A stretch of DNA of 64,000 bases from the NCBI RefSeq assembly GCF_000214355.1, contig NC_015577.1:2595389-2659388 (forward strand). Direction: 5' to 3'. The DNA comes from Leadbettera azotonutricia ZAS-9. GTDB lineage: Bacteria > Spirochaetota > Spirochaetia > Treponematales > Breznakiellaceae. Numbering within the stretch: position 1 is the first letter of the stretch; every line of letters begins with the position of its first letter. The position numbers were made by a program, and so were the translations under genes. A model generated the notes under the pieces. That model saw nothing but the letters and a program-made list of their open reading frames with translations, made no database searches and was not told the DNA's origin. Shown in pieces: positions 37,641 to 46,607 of the stretch.

Positions 37641-38474
37641 ATGAAACGAACAGCAGTGTTAGTAGCGGGGTTGGTTCTGATTTCTTCTCTTGCCTTTGCA
37701 GGAGGAAAGAGCGAGGCTTCAGGCGCCCAAACAACCAAAGCAGGCGGAAACAGCACCCGCTTAAAGGTACAGGCGGATATAGTCCCCCATGCGGAGCTAT
37801 TGGAATTTGTAAAACCCACACTGGCGGCCCAGGGTATTGATATTGAGATTATCACCACCACCGACAGTTCATTGGCCAATGAGCAGGTTGCCAACGGGGA
37901 ATTGGATGTAAACTTTTTTCAGCATGAACCCTACTTAAAGTCCATCGTTGCGGAAAGGGGTTTTGACCTCGTAAACGGCGGCAATATCCATGTTGAACCC
38001 ATCGGCGCCTATTCGGTTAAATACAAAACCGTCAATGAAGTACCGAACAATGCAAAGATTGCCATTCCCAACGATGCGACAAACGAATACCGTGCCCTGC
38101 GCATCCTTGAACAGGCGGGCTTTATCACCCTGAAAAAGGGCGTCGACGTATATCAGACCACGGTTGCCAACACAGTTGATAAATACGTGAAACCCATTAC
38201 CCTGCAGGAACTGGATTCCGCCCTGATCATCCGGGTAAAAGAAGATTTTGACGTATACATTACCAACACCAACAAGATCCTGGAAGCGGGGATCGATACC
38301 ACCCAGGTACTTTTCCGGGAAGGCAAGGATTCTCCCTATGCAAACATTCTGGCGGTAAAAGCAAGCCGGGTGAATGATCCTGCGATCAAAGCCCTGTTTG
38401 TCGCCCTCACCTCCGAGGATGTCCGTAAATTCATCGACAGTAAATACAAAGGCGCGGTTATCCCTGCATTTTAA
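37641..38474 (+). CDS. metQ: methionine-binding protein MetQ
   Basis: 277 residues of the NlpA/MetQ family: KVQADIVPHAELLEFVKP, LDVNFFQHEPYLKS, IAIPNDATNEYRALRILE and DSPYANILAVK. A signal peptide ends in LAFAGG without a lipobox cysteine, so it is likely soluble in the periplasm. AAGGAG precedes ATG. It closes the metNIQ operon and is followed by a terminator. Confidence 0.92.
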   Translation: MKRTAVLVAGLVLISSLAFAGGKSEASGAQTTKAGGNSTRLKVQADIVPHAELLEFVKPTLAAQGIDIEIITTTDSSLANEQVANGELDVNFFQHEPYLKSIVAERGFDLVNGGNIHVEPIGAYSVKYKTVNEVPNNAKIAIPNDATNEYRALRILEQAGFITLKKGVDVYQTTVANTVDKYVKPITLQELDSALIIRVKEDFDVYITNTNKILEAGIDTTQVLFREGKDSPYANILAVKASRVNDPAIKALFVALTSEDVRKFIDSKYKGAVIPAF

Positions 38475-38494
38475 GGAAATTTGACTGAAAGCAG

Positions 38495-38525
38495 CCCCCT
38501 CACAAAGCAAGGTGAGGGGGTTTTT
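38495..38525 (+). terminator. rho-independent terminator of metNIQ
   Basis: Stem CCCCCTCAC/GTGAGGGGG with an 8-nt loop (38495-38520), followed by TTTTT. It overlaps the last codons of radC on the other strand. Confidence 0.85.
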
Positions 38526-39216
38526 ATGATTTCACTTCCGGGATAAGCCCGCTTTGACGGTAACTGAACCAGGAGTTTTCCGAAAAAATGAGATGATCCA
38601 AAAAATGGATGCCCAGGATATCGGCGGCTGCCTTGAGCTTCATGGTGATCTCATTGTCCTCCACCGAAGGGTCTAGCTCGCCTGAGGGGTGGTTGTGGGC
38701 CACAGCCACCGCGCTGGCCCTGTCGAGGAGGGGATCGGCGAAAACTTCACGCGGGTGGACTATGGTTCGGTTCACAAGGCCTATGGTGACTATGCGCACA
38801 GCCAGCACCTCATGGGCGCCGTTCAGGGATATGCAGATGAAGCGTTCCTGCCGCCTGTCTGCATAGTGGCGTATGAGGCTGTAGATATCCTGTGGGGTTT
38901 TTATCCTCTGGCCCAAAGCCCATTTGCGTCTGCCGAATTCCAGCATGGCTGCTATGGTGCAGGCTTTGGATTCGCCCATGCCGGTAAGGCTGCATAGCTC
39001 CTTTACCGAGGGTATATCCTTTTCCCTGTCAAGGCTATCGAGAAGATCCCTTGCTATCACCAGAACATTCCGGCCCTTTATCCCCGAAACCAGGATCACC
39101 GCCAGAAGATCCTGATCCGATAAAGAAGCCGGTCCGGATTTAGCCAGCCTCTCCCTGGGCCTGTCTTCCGCAGGGAGAACGCTGGGACTTGCGAGAGTTG
39201 AGTATTCTTCATTCAT
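38524..39216 (-). CDS. radC: RadC-family JAB/MPN-domain protein
   Basis: 230 residues. An N-terminal helix-hairpin-helix region (LSDQDLLAVILVSG, LTGMGESKACTI) is followed by the MPN core with AVAHNHPSGELDPSVED, the zinc-binding JAMM motif. The family is linked to mobile and repair functions, but its enzymatic role is unclear. It starts at ATG 39216, 8 nt from a 33-bp motif also present before the Rpn nuclease gene. Confidence 0.93.
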   Translation of the reverse strand: MNEEYSTLASPSVLPAEDRPRERLAKSGPASLSDQDLLAVILVSGIKGRNVLVIARDLLDSLDREKDIPSVKELCSLTGMGESKACTIAAMLEFGRRKWALGQRIKTPQDIYSLIRHYADRRQERFICISLNGAHEVLAVRIVTIGLVNRTIVHPREVFADPLLDRASAVAVAHNHPSGELDPSVEDNEITMKLKAAADILGIHFLDHLIFSENSWFSYRQSGLIPEVKS

Positions 39217-39223
39217 ATATACC

Positions 39224-39256
39224 TATATGGCATTGGGATGGAAATTGCATTGAAAA
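39224..39256. repeat. 33-bp dispersed motif, copy 1
   Basis: Matches 58801-58833 at 29 of 33 positions, in the same orientation. It lies just upstream of the radC start (minus strand). Confidence 0.7.
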
Positions 39257-39309
39257 AAACCTTCTTTTTTTCTGAAAATGTTGTATAATAACGAATCAAG
39301 GAGCATATC

Positions 39310-41958
39310 ATGCTAAAAGCAACAGATCCGCGCTGCGAATACAGAACCAATCCGGTGGGCATCCCAACCGGGAAACCACGATTTAGCTGGAAAATCGAGA
39401 CAGACAAAAAAAATGTCAAGCAAACTGCTTACAGCCTTGAGCTTAGCCAGGACAAAAATTTTAAAGATCTTGTCTGGGCTAGCAAAAAGACCGCTTCTTC
39501 AAATTCACAGCTTGTCAGTTTTGAAGGCAAGATCCTTGGGTCTTCGACATTGTTTTATTGGAGGGTCAAGGTCTGGTCCAACCAGGGGGAAGAAAGCCCC
39601 TGGTGCACAGCTTCATTTGAAACCTCCCTGCTGACGCCTAAAGAATGGAAGGCGGCCTTTATTGCGGGCGAGCCTAAAACCGCAGGCAAGAGTTCCGCGG
39701 GCATAGCCTTCAGGAAGGAATTCTCCGCAGCCAAAACAATAAAATCCGCAAGGCTCTACGCCAGCGCCAAGGGGATTTACGAAGCCTTTTGCAATGGCAA
39801 GAGGGTGGGCGATCAGTTCCTTGCTCCGGGCTTTACAGAATACAAATACAGGCTTCTTTTTCAGACCTACGATCTTACCAAATTGATAAAGAAGGGCGCC
39901 AATGCCCTGGGGCTCCAGGTAGGGCCCGGCTGGTACAAAGGCGATATGGCAGGCTGGCTTGGCAAGAGGAATGTTTTCGGGAAACAGACAGCCATCATTG
40001 CCCAGCTCCGCCTGGAATACGATGACGGCTCTGTGGAAATTGTCTCCAGTGATAAAACCTGGAAGACCGCCCCTTCGCCGGTGCTCTATTCTGAAATTTA
40101 CCATGGCGAAATTTACGATGCCACAAAAGAAATGAAGGGATGGGCCGAGGCGGGATTTGACGACAAGGCCTGGCAGCCTGTTTTAATTGAGAGCAAAGAT
40201 ACCTCTACCCTTAAGCCCCATGACGGGCTTCCGGTACATGAAGAAGAATTCTTCAAAGCCAAGGCAATTTTCAAAACCCCTGGCGGGGATACAGTAATAG
40301 ACTTTGGCCAGAATATTTCCGGCTGGGTGCGCTTTACCGCCAAAGGCAAGGCAGGAGACAAGATAAAGATACGCCATGCCGAAACCCTGGATGCCCAGGG
40401 GAATTTCTATACTGCCAACCTCAGGGCGGCAAAGCAAACCATCGAATACATCTGCAAAGGCGAAGGCATTGAAACCTATTCCCCCCACTTCACCTTCCAG
40501 GGCTTCAGGTATATCGCCATAGACTCATGGCCGGGGACGGTAAGCAAGGAAAATTTTGAAGCTGTAGCCATCTATTCCGATATGCGCCGTGCCGGGACTT
40601 TCAAATGCTCCTATAAAAAACTCAACCAGTTTGTAAGTAATGTAAGCTGGAGCATGAAGGACAACTTTGTCGATGTCCCCACGGACTGCCCCCAGCGGGA
40701 CGAAAGGCTGGGCTGGACAGGGGACGCCAACATCTTCTCCAGGGCTGCATGCCTCCTTATGGAAACAGCGCCGTTCTACAAAAAATGGCTCAGGGATCTT
40801 GCAGCATCCCAAAGGCCCGACGGCAAGGTGCCCCATGTGGTGCCCGATGTGCTGATAACGAGCAATTTTGACGGCCATGATATTGACGCCGCCGGGGCTA
40901 CTGCCTGGGCTGACGCAGCCGTAGGCATACCCTGGAATGTGTACACGTATTTTGCGGATAAAGATCAGCTCGAAGAGCAGTATCCCTCCATGAAAAAATG
41001 GGTGGATTATATCAAGGGCGTTGCCCAGGGCGGGCTCTTTAACACAGGCTTCCATTTCGGCGACTGGGTAGCCCTGGATGCCAAGGAAGGAAGCTACTAT
41101 GGCGCTACCCCGAATGATCTTGCCGCCACAGTTTATTATGCCTATTCGGCGGAACTGCTTTCAAAGGCAGCAGCTGTGCTGGGCAAGGCTGAAGATGCAA
41201 AAAAATACGCCAAACTCCGGGAGGAAATAGGCGAGGCTTTTGCAAAAGAATTCTTTACCCCATCGGGGAGAATCGCAGCCCGCACCCAGACTGCCTGCAT
41301 ACTGGCCCTCAATTTCGGGCTGGTGCCCAAGGCATACAAGGCCCGCACCTTGCAGACCCTGGTGGATCTGTTGAAAGAGAACAAAAACCACCTCACCACA
41401 GGTTTCCTGGGCACCCCCTATGTCCTTAAAGCGCTGGAAGAAAACGGCCGCTCGGACCTGGCTTACGAACTTCTGCTCAAAGAAGATTTCCCCTCCTGGC
41501 TCTACCAGGTAGTAAAAGGGGCCACCACCATTTGGGAACACTGGGACGGCCTTAAGCCCGATGGAACCATGTGGAGCCCCGACATGAACTCCTTTAACCA
41601 TTATGCCTATGGCGCAATTGCCGACTGGGTCTTTAGCTCTGTCGGCGGCCTTGACACCGACCCTGCCAAGCCCGGTTTTAAAGGAAGCATTATAAAACCC
41701 AACCCCGGCAAGGAAATAAAATGGGCGGAGACTAAATACGTTTCAGGTTACGGCCTAGTTTCGGTACGCTGGGAAATCATTAAAGACAAGATAAAGATTG
41801 ATGTGGAAGTCCCCCCCAATACCACTGCCAAAGTGGTATTGCCCAATGCGAAACCGGGAAGCATCGGCGGCGTTGCATTTACCAAAACAGCCCTGGGCAC
41901 AGAGGCTGAAATCGGATCAGGGGCTTACAGCTTTTCTTATCCCTGGCCCGGAAAATAG
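39310..41958 (+). CDS. alpha-L-rhamnosidase (GH78)
   Basis: 882 residues with the five-part GH78 layout: an N-terminal Ig-like domain, a carbohydrate-binding domain (~110-300), a beta-sandwich, the (alpha/alpha)6 barrel and a C-terminal beta domain. Catalytic candidates are Glu465 in CPQRDERLGWTGD (acid) and Glu743 in TIWEHWDG (base). It removes terminal rhamnose from plant or bacterial glycans. No signal peptide is seen, so it is probably cytoplasmic and acts on imported oligosaccharides. AAGGAG precedes ATG. Confidence 0.93.
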   Translation: MLKATDPRCEYRTNPVGIPTGKPRFSWKIETDKKNVKQTAYSLELSQDKNFKDLVWASKKTASSNSQLVSFEGKILGSSTLFYWRVKVWSNQGEESPWCTASFETSLLTPKEWKAAFIAGEPKTAGKSSAGIAFRKEFSAAKTIKSARLYASAKGIYEAFCNGKRVGDQFLAPGFTEYKYRLLFQTYDLTKLIKKGANALGLQVGPGWYKGDMAGWLGKRNVFGKQTAIIAQLRLEYDDGSVEIVSSDKTWKTAPSPVLYSEIYHGEIYDATKEMKGWAEAGFDDKAWQPVLIESKDTSTLKPHDGLPVHEEEFFKAKAIFKTPGGDTVIDFGQNISGWVRFTAKGKAGDKIKIRHAETLDAQGNFYTANLRAAKQTIEYICKGEGIETYSPHFTFQGFRYIAIDSWPGTVSKENFEAVAIYSDMRRAGTFKCSYKKLNQFVSNVSWSMKDNFVDVPTDCPQRDERLGWTGDANIFSRAACLLMETAPFYKKWLRDLAASQRPDGKVPHVVPDVLITSNFDGHDIDAAGATAWADAAVGIPWNVYTYFADKDQLEEQYPSMKKWVDYIKGVAQGGLFNTGFHFGDWVALDAKEGSYYGATPNDLAATVYYAYSAELLSKAAAVLGKAEDAKKYAKLREEIGEAFAKEFFTPSGRIAARTQTACILALNFGLVPKAYKARTLQTLVDLLKENKNHLTTGFLGTPYVLKALEENGRSDLAYELLLKEDFPSWLYQVVKGATTIWEHWDGLKPDGTMWSPDMNSFNHYAYGAIADWVFSSVGGLDTDPAKPGFKGSIIKPNPGKEIKWAETKYVSGYGLVSVRWEIIKDKIKIDVEVPPNTTAKVVLPNAKPGSIGGVAFTKTALGTEAEIGSGAYSFSYPWPGK

Positions 41959-41974
41959 CCGATAAGGGGGTAAG

Positions 41975-42664
41975 ATGAAAAAATCCTACCCCCTTGTTGC
42001 CTCGATTTCGTTTGTATCCATTCTGCTCTTTTCCTGCGCCGGAAGCCCCAGGACTTTAGTCCCGGGCGATTCCATGGCCGCAGCAAAGGCCTCCATGCAA
42101 ATTGCCTCGGTTCCCGAAACTGCGCCGAAAAGGCCAGAGAAGCCGGAAATTCCCCCCAAGCCCCAGGAGATCATGGGGCTTGGCATGGTCAACGAACAAA
42201 AAATGGCAGACTTTCTGCTTGAAGCAAACCCTGAAGTTGATAAAAATTTCGCCCTGGAATTTGCCCGTTTTTACATTGTGGAAGCCCAGGCCGAAGGCAT
42301 TAACCATGACATTGCTTTTTCCCAGATGTGCCTGGAAACAGGCTTCCTCAAATTCGGGGGCCTCGTAACTCCGGACATGAACAACTTCTGCGGCCTCGGC
42401 GCCATTGGCCCGGAACAGAGGGGAGAAATTTTCCCCGATACCCAAACCGGGGTCAGGGCCCACATCCAGCACTTAAAAGCCTACGCCAGCGAAGAACCCC
42501 TGAACCAGGACCTGGTAGACCCAAGGTTCCGCTGGGTGCGCCGGGGGCGTTCCCCAAAAATCGAGGGCCTTACCGGAACCTGGGCAAGCGACAGACAATA
42601 CGCGCCAAAAATAGAAGCCATACTGGAACGGCTCTACGAATACTCCTTTGGGGAAAATTCTTAA
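41975..42664 (+). CDS. GH73-type glucosaminidase lipoprotein
   Basis: 229 residues. Lipobox LFSC precedes a Pro/Lys-rich linker and a glucosaminidase domain (~75-229) with the catalytic Glu in FSQMCLETGFLKFGG, then NNFCGLGA and TGVRAHIQHLKAYA. It cleaves peptidoglycan GlcNAc-MurNAc bonds and probably acts in wall remodelling from the membrane surface. It overlaps the convergent lipoprotein gene by 4 nt and follows the rhamnosidase by 16 nt. Confidence 0.88.
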   Translation: MKKSYPLVASISFVSILLFSCAGSPRTLVPGDSMAAAKASMQIASVPETAPKRPEKPEIPPKPQEIMGLGMVNEQKMADFLLEANPEVDKNFALEFARFYIVEAQAEGINHDIAFSQMCLETGFLKFGGLVTPDMNNFCGLGAIGPEQRGEIFPDTQTGVRAHIQHLKAYASEEPLNQDLVDPRFRWVRRGRSPKIEGLTGTWASDRQYAPKIEAILERLYEYSFGENS

Positions 42665-43926
42665 TTTGATCCTCCCGGCGAGCCTGCAAGCCAGCCCCTA
42701 CTGAAACGCTGGGCCTCCTGCCAGGGCTTGGACGGATTGTCCTGCCGCCTGGGGAGGGGGTCGCTTAAAGGAAGGCCGTAAAGGGCTATGCCCCGCATGA
42801 GCCGTTTAATAAAAGCATCACCCCCGGTAAAATTTATGTTCAGCCCTTCCAGGCCTTCGCTTCCCGGCAGGGGGTAGTCATCGGGGAAGAGCAGGACATC
42901 CAAAAAGGGGGATGCGATAAAACGGGCATACCGGGGAAGAGCCGATGTATCGGGAAGCACGAGGAGGCAAGTCCTCTTGTTGAAGGTCTGAATGTAGAGC
43001 CCTTTTACCAAGCCGCCCGGGATGCCCCAGGGATCATTTGCAAAAGGGATATAGATCCCTTCCCCGTCGGGGGCCATGGTTTCGATGTTTCTGTCCAGGG
43101 CCATTTTCCAGGCTGTCAAGAAAGCATCCCCCACAGCATTCGTGTAACCTGGAGGGGATGGCGAAAAAGACCCCACTTCGCGGGGGGCTTCAAGGCCATC
43201 AGAGGGCGGCAGACCGGGGAGGAAGGCGCCCTTGCCCTGCCAGTCCGCCACAATAAGGCCCTTTTCGAAACGCTGGGCAATGCTGCCGTTGTAATAAAAT
43301 TCCTCCCCCCTGGGGGAACCGTAGCCCCTGTCGCCATTGGCGCCGCCTGAGCCGGAGCTTTTCCCGTAATAATCCAGCACCCCGCCCTGGACCATAAAGA
43401 CCCTGTTCTGGGCCATTTCCGTCAAAATCTCGATGCTCTGAACCGCAAGTATGATAGAAGGGATGCCCCAGGAATTGGGCCTCGGCTCTGAAGTCTGCCA
43501 GTTCTGCACCCAGCCCGAGGGGGAATTCTCGGGCCATCCATGAACCTGATCCCCGCCCAGCACACCGGTAATGGGCTGGCCCCTTAATATCCCGTCCACA
43601 TAGGCGGCTTTGAATGAATCTGAAAGGGCCTCCCTTTCATCGGCGTTTAGGGCAGAACCCCGATCGCGGCGTTCTTTGGTAACATTCCCCACCCCAGGGG
43701 CAGCGCTTAAGCCAGGCATGGGTGCGGGAGTAAAATACAAATCATTGGGTCTGGGATGGTCCAGGGAATCGGCCTGGGCGCTCTCCCAATCGGCCTGCCC
43801 CAAGCCATCGCCATCGGGATCTGCCATCCCTGCCGGGGGAGGGTTCCCCTTGCAGGAAAAGGCAAAAAAAGCTCCGGCAATCATAAGAAGGAGCAGCACC
43901 GCAGAGATTTTGCAATTTTTCATCAT
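42661..43926 (-). CDS. lipoprotein of unknown function
   Basis: 421 residues with lipobox FAFSC and a Gly/Pro-rich body. Repeated motifs such as GWPENSPSGWVQNWQ and FANDPWGIPGG suggest a secreted beta-rich or lectin-like protein, but no domain is recognised. TATAAT at 43933-43938 lies 6 nt from ATG 43926 and no Shine-Dalgarno is visible, so its mRNA may be leaderless. Confidence 0.7.
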   Translation of the reverse strand: MMKNCKISAVLLLLMIAGAFFAFSCKGNPPPAGMADPDGDGLGQADWESAQADSLDHPRPNDLYFTPAPMPGLSAAPGVGNVTKERRDRGSALNADEREALSDSFKAAYVDGILRGQPITGVLGGDQVHGWPENSPSGWVQNWQTSEPRPNSWGIPSIILAVQSIEILTEMAQNRVFMVQGGVLDYYGKSSGSGGANGDRGYGSPRGEEFYYNGSIAQRFEKGLIVADWQGKGAFLPGLPPSDGLEAPREVGSFSPSPPGYTNAVGDAFLTAWKMALDRNIETMAPDGEGIYIPFANDPWGIPGGLVKGLYIQTFNKRTCLLVLPDTSALPRYARFIASPFLDVLLFPDDYPLPGSEGLEGLNINFTGGDAFIKRLMRGIALYGLPLSDPLPRRQDNPSKPWQEAQRFSRGWLAGSPGGSN

Positions 43927-43932
43927 GTTTTT

Positions 43933-43969
43933 ATTATACTTGATATTGCACCCAAAAGAAACGTATAGT
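43933..43969. promoter_or_regulatory. divergent promoters abutting both start codons
   Basis: Minus strand: TATAAT 43933-43938, 6 nt before ATG 43926. Plus strand: TTGATA 43940-43945, an 18-nt spacer, TATAGT 43964-43969, 7 nt before ATG 43977. Neither start has a ribosome-binding site. Confidence 0.55.
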
Positions 43970-43976
43970 AGAGATA

Positions 43977-44999
43977 ATGGGTGTTGTTACCAGCCAAAAA
44001 ATAACGGTCTATTATGACCGTTTTAAAACCATAGATGTCACCTTCACAAAAGAAATCATCCAGGTAACAAGTCTCATAACCAACCAGGTGTTCCTTAAAT
44101 GCGGGAGCGATTTTTGGCCCTGCGTCATATATTCGTCCTCCTTCCAGGGAGCCAAAATCGTAGCCAACATCAAGTCGGGCATACTCCATAAGCTGGAACA
44201 GGCAAACCAAATGGCGAGCTTGAGGTTCAGCTTTAAAAACCCCGATACCGGCAGCCCTGTCACCTTTTTCATCAACACCAAATCGCTGGGCTATTCGGCC
44301 TACGGCGGCTCTGCGGATGTTGCCCTCTTTAACCTCCAGTTCACCCAGCGCCCCCCCGACGACCTCATCGAGATCATGGGCCGCATATTGGATGCCAATG
44401 TCAATTCCGCAAAAAGGCGGGAAGAGCGTATCACCATCACGCCTGATTCTGCCCGGCGGCTCAATATCTTTTCCAAGGAAAGCGCGGTCTTTATCCAGGG
44501 CGTGCCCCGCCGTTGCATATTGCGGGATATTTCCTTTTCCGGGGCCAAGCTTATCATGATGGGGGTGGCAAAATTCCTGGTGGAAAAAGACGCAGCCCTG
44601 AGGATGGACTTTGACGATCCACGGGAAAGTTTTCTGATTAAAGGAAAATTCCTGCGCGCTGAAGTTGTCGAAGGCCGCAAGGACCTGGTAGCCCTGGTGG
44701 TGCTTTTTGACGAGACCATAGTCCCCATGGGCTACAAGATCCGCGTCAACGACTTCCTCTCCCAGGTACGCGCAGACACAAGGGGTCTGGACGACGGTTC
44801 GGCCCAGCAGGAAAAGAAAACTCCTGCAAAGGCAAGCGCCAAGAGCGAAGCCGCAAAGGCGCCATTGCCGGATGCGGCCCCTGAGAAAGCTGATGAAAAA
44901 CCCGAGGCAGCAGCCCCAGCTGAAAAACCCGCAGCACCTGCTGATAAACCTGCCGCGGATACCCCCGGCGATTTCGATCTCGATCTGCCAAGCAGTTAG
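43977..44999 (+). CDS. PilZ-domain c-di-GMP-binding protein
   Basis: 340 residues. An N-terminal spirochaete-type domain (MGVVTSQKITVYYDRF to about 140) precedes a PilZ domain with RREER (~147) and RDISFSGAKL, which supply the Arg and DxSxxG ligands for c-di-GMP. The last ~70 residues are a low-complexity Ala/Pro/Lys tail. Such proteins usually tie c-di-GMP to motility. The start abuts the promoter (possibly leaderless). A TPR gene follows after 11 nt. Confidence 0.9.
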   Translation: MGVVTSQKITVYYDRFKTIDVTFTKEIIQVTSLITNQVFLKCGSDFWPCVIYSSSFQGAKIVANIKSGILHKLEQANQMASLRFSFKNPDTGSPVTFFINTKSLGYSAYGGSADVALFNLQFTQRPPDDLIEIMGRILDANVNSAKRREERITITPDSARRLNIFSKESAVFIQGVPRRCILRDISFSGAKLIMMGVAKFLVEKDAALRMDFDDPRESFLIKGKFLRAEVVEGRKDLVALVVLFDETIVPMGYKIRVNDFLSQVRADTRGLDDGSAQQEKKTPAKASAKSEAAKAPLPDAAPEKADEKPEAAAPAEKPAAPADKPAADTPGDFDLDLPSS

Positions 45000-45010
45000 G
45001 AAAGGCCCCC

Positions 45011-46177
45011 ATGCTCACCAGCAACAAAATTATTTTTTTATCAGTCCCAGAGTCCCTTAAAGAAGAAATGCAGCACCTTCCCCATCATCACGATGAGGAC
45101 GAGGAAGAAGATCATGCAGGTCATATCCATAACAGTTTTGATGTGGATACTTCCATCCCCCTCCCCGTCGAGCTCGAAAATGGCGCAGAGACCCTGGACC
45201 CTGAAACCCTTAGCTGGGAGATGATACTCTCGGGGATGATGAAGATAGTTGCCGCCGAAGAACCCTACCCCGGCGTTGAACCCCAATGGATAGGCTACTA
45301 TCGCCGTTTTGTCCTTGCGGTGAAACCGGAAATCTACAACGAGCTAACCAGCGCCGCCATCGTTAAGGCCGAGAACTCTGATTTCGACATGGCACTGGAA
45401 ATCCTCGGCCTTCTTGAGGGCCTCTTCCCCGGCGCCCCCGGCATACTCCTCAACAAAGCCCTCATGCTCGAAGAGCAAGCGGAAGCCCTGGAAAAAACCG
45501 GCAATGAAGCGGCTGCAGAAGTTGGCGAAAAAGCCCTGGCAGCTTATGAAAAAGTCCTGATGCAGGAGCCCCCCCTTCCCGATGCCCTGTTCAATGCGGG
45601 CTTCTTTTTCATACGCCACAAGGATTATGGCAGGGCGCGATCCTGCTTCAACGACTATCTTCCCATAGCCGACAACGAAGAAAAAAAAGAGCAGGCCGAA
45701 GCCCTTGCAAAGGACATAGAAAACCGCGGCCTTGACGACGAAAGTTTCAGGGAAGCAGTGGAACTCATAAGGTCAGGCGAGGATCAGGAAGGACTCCTGA
45801 CTATAAAAGATTTTATCGAAAACCACCCCACAGTCTGGAACGGCTGGTTCGTCCTTGGCTGGGCCCTCCGCAAACTTGAACGCTGGGAAGACAGCCTTGA
45901 ATCCTTCAGGAAGGCAGTAGAGTTCGGCGGGGACTCGGGGGATGTCCGGAACGAAATGGCCATCTGCCTCATCGAACTTGGGGACCTGGAAAACGCGCGG
46001 AAAGAGCTGGAAGCTGCCTTGAAAGAAGAACCCGAGAACGTGAAGATCATCTCGAACCTGGGCGTGGTTGCCCTCAAGAACGGCAATGATGACGAGGCCG
46101 CTGCATTCTTCAGAACCGTGCTCGAACTTGACCCGAATGATCCGGTAGCGAATGGCTATATGGACAATCGGAAATAA
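45011..46177 (+). CDS. TPR-repeat protein
   Basis: 388 residues. A His/Asp/Glu-rich stretch near residues 22-40 (HLPHHHDEDEEEDHAGH) might bind metal. From about 70 onward there are TPR-like helix pairs, clearest at ALFNAGFFFIRHKDYGRARS, NGWFVLGWALRKLERWEDSL and KIISNLGVVALKNGNDDEAA. These act as protein-interaction scaffolds. GGAAAGG precedes ATG. It is the second gene of a PilZ-TPR operon, so it may be a partner of the PilZ protein. Confidence 0.85.
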   Translation: MLTSNKIIFLSVPESLKEEMQHLPHHHDEDEEEDHAGHIHNSFDVDTSIPLPVELENGAETLDPETLSWEMILSGMMKIVAAEEPYPGVEPQWIGYYRRFVLAVKPEIYNELTSAAIVKAENSDFDMALEILGLLEGLFPGAPGILLNKALMLEEQAEALEKTGNEAAAEVGEKALAAYEKVLMQEPPLPDALFNAGFFFIRHKDYGRARSCFNDYLPIADNEEKKEQAEALAKDIENRGLDDESFREAVELIRSGEDQEGLLTIKDFIENHPTVWNGWFVLGWALRKLERWEDSLESFRKAVEFGGDSGDVRNEMAICLIELGDLENARKELEAALKEEPENVKIISNLGVVALKNGNDDEAAAFFRTVLELDPNDPVANGYMDNRK

Positions 46178-46202
46178 AACAGCATGTTCTCATTAGTAAC
46201 CG

Positions 46203-46601
46203 TTATACTTCACCCAACGAAAAATCCCCGATAATTTTAAACATCTTACCGTCCCGGACTACCTCTAATTCCCTGCCGGGAAAATACTCAGGCAGCTTCT
46301 GCTTGATCAAAACAGCAGCGCTGCCCATAAGGAATTCAAGCTGCTCTGGCGTCACATTATCCAAAGTGGCTGCCCTTAAGGAAATGAGATAGCCCCTGCC
46401 CTTCTCCGAACCAAAACCAGCAGTGAAGTCCGGCGCTATTTCGAAGAGTCCGTCCATCTCAGGGTTGTCTGTAGCGCCCCACTCGGGACGGTTGGGGTTG
46501 AGGCTGAAACTATCCCCCCATTCGTCCTCGAGAATTTCGTCCACTTCGTTAAAGAGGGCTTCAAGGGTTCTGTTAAAGGCCGCAAGCTTCGGATGCAGCA
46601 T
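46203..46601 (-). CDS. small hypothetical protein downstream of lon
   Basis: 132 residues, acidic, with no signal peptide. I place the start at ATG 46601; TTG 46604 lies one codon earlier. The GAGG ribosome site overlaps the lon stop, so the two genes are coupled. No family is recognised; the region around LFEIAPDFTAGFG and GRGYLISLRA is the most protein-like. Confidence 0.75.
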   Translation of the reverse strand: MLHPKLAAFNRTLEALFNEVDEILEDEWGDSFSLNPNRPEWGATDNPEMDGLFEIAPDFTAGFGSEKGRGYLISLRAATLDNVTPEQLEFLMGSAAVLIKQKLPEYFPGRELEVVRDGKMFKIIGDFSLGEV

Positions 46602-46607
46602 CAAACC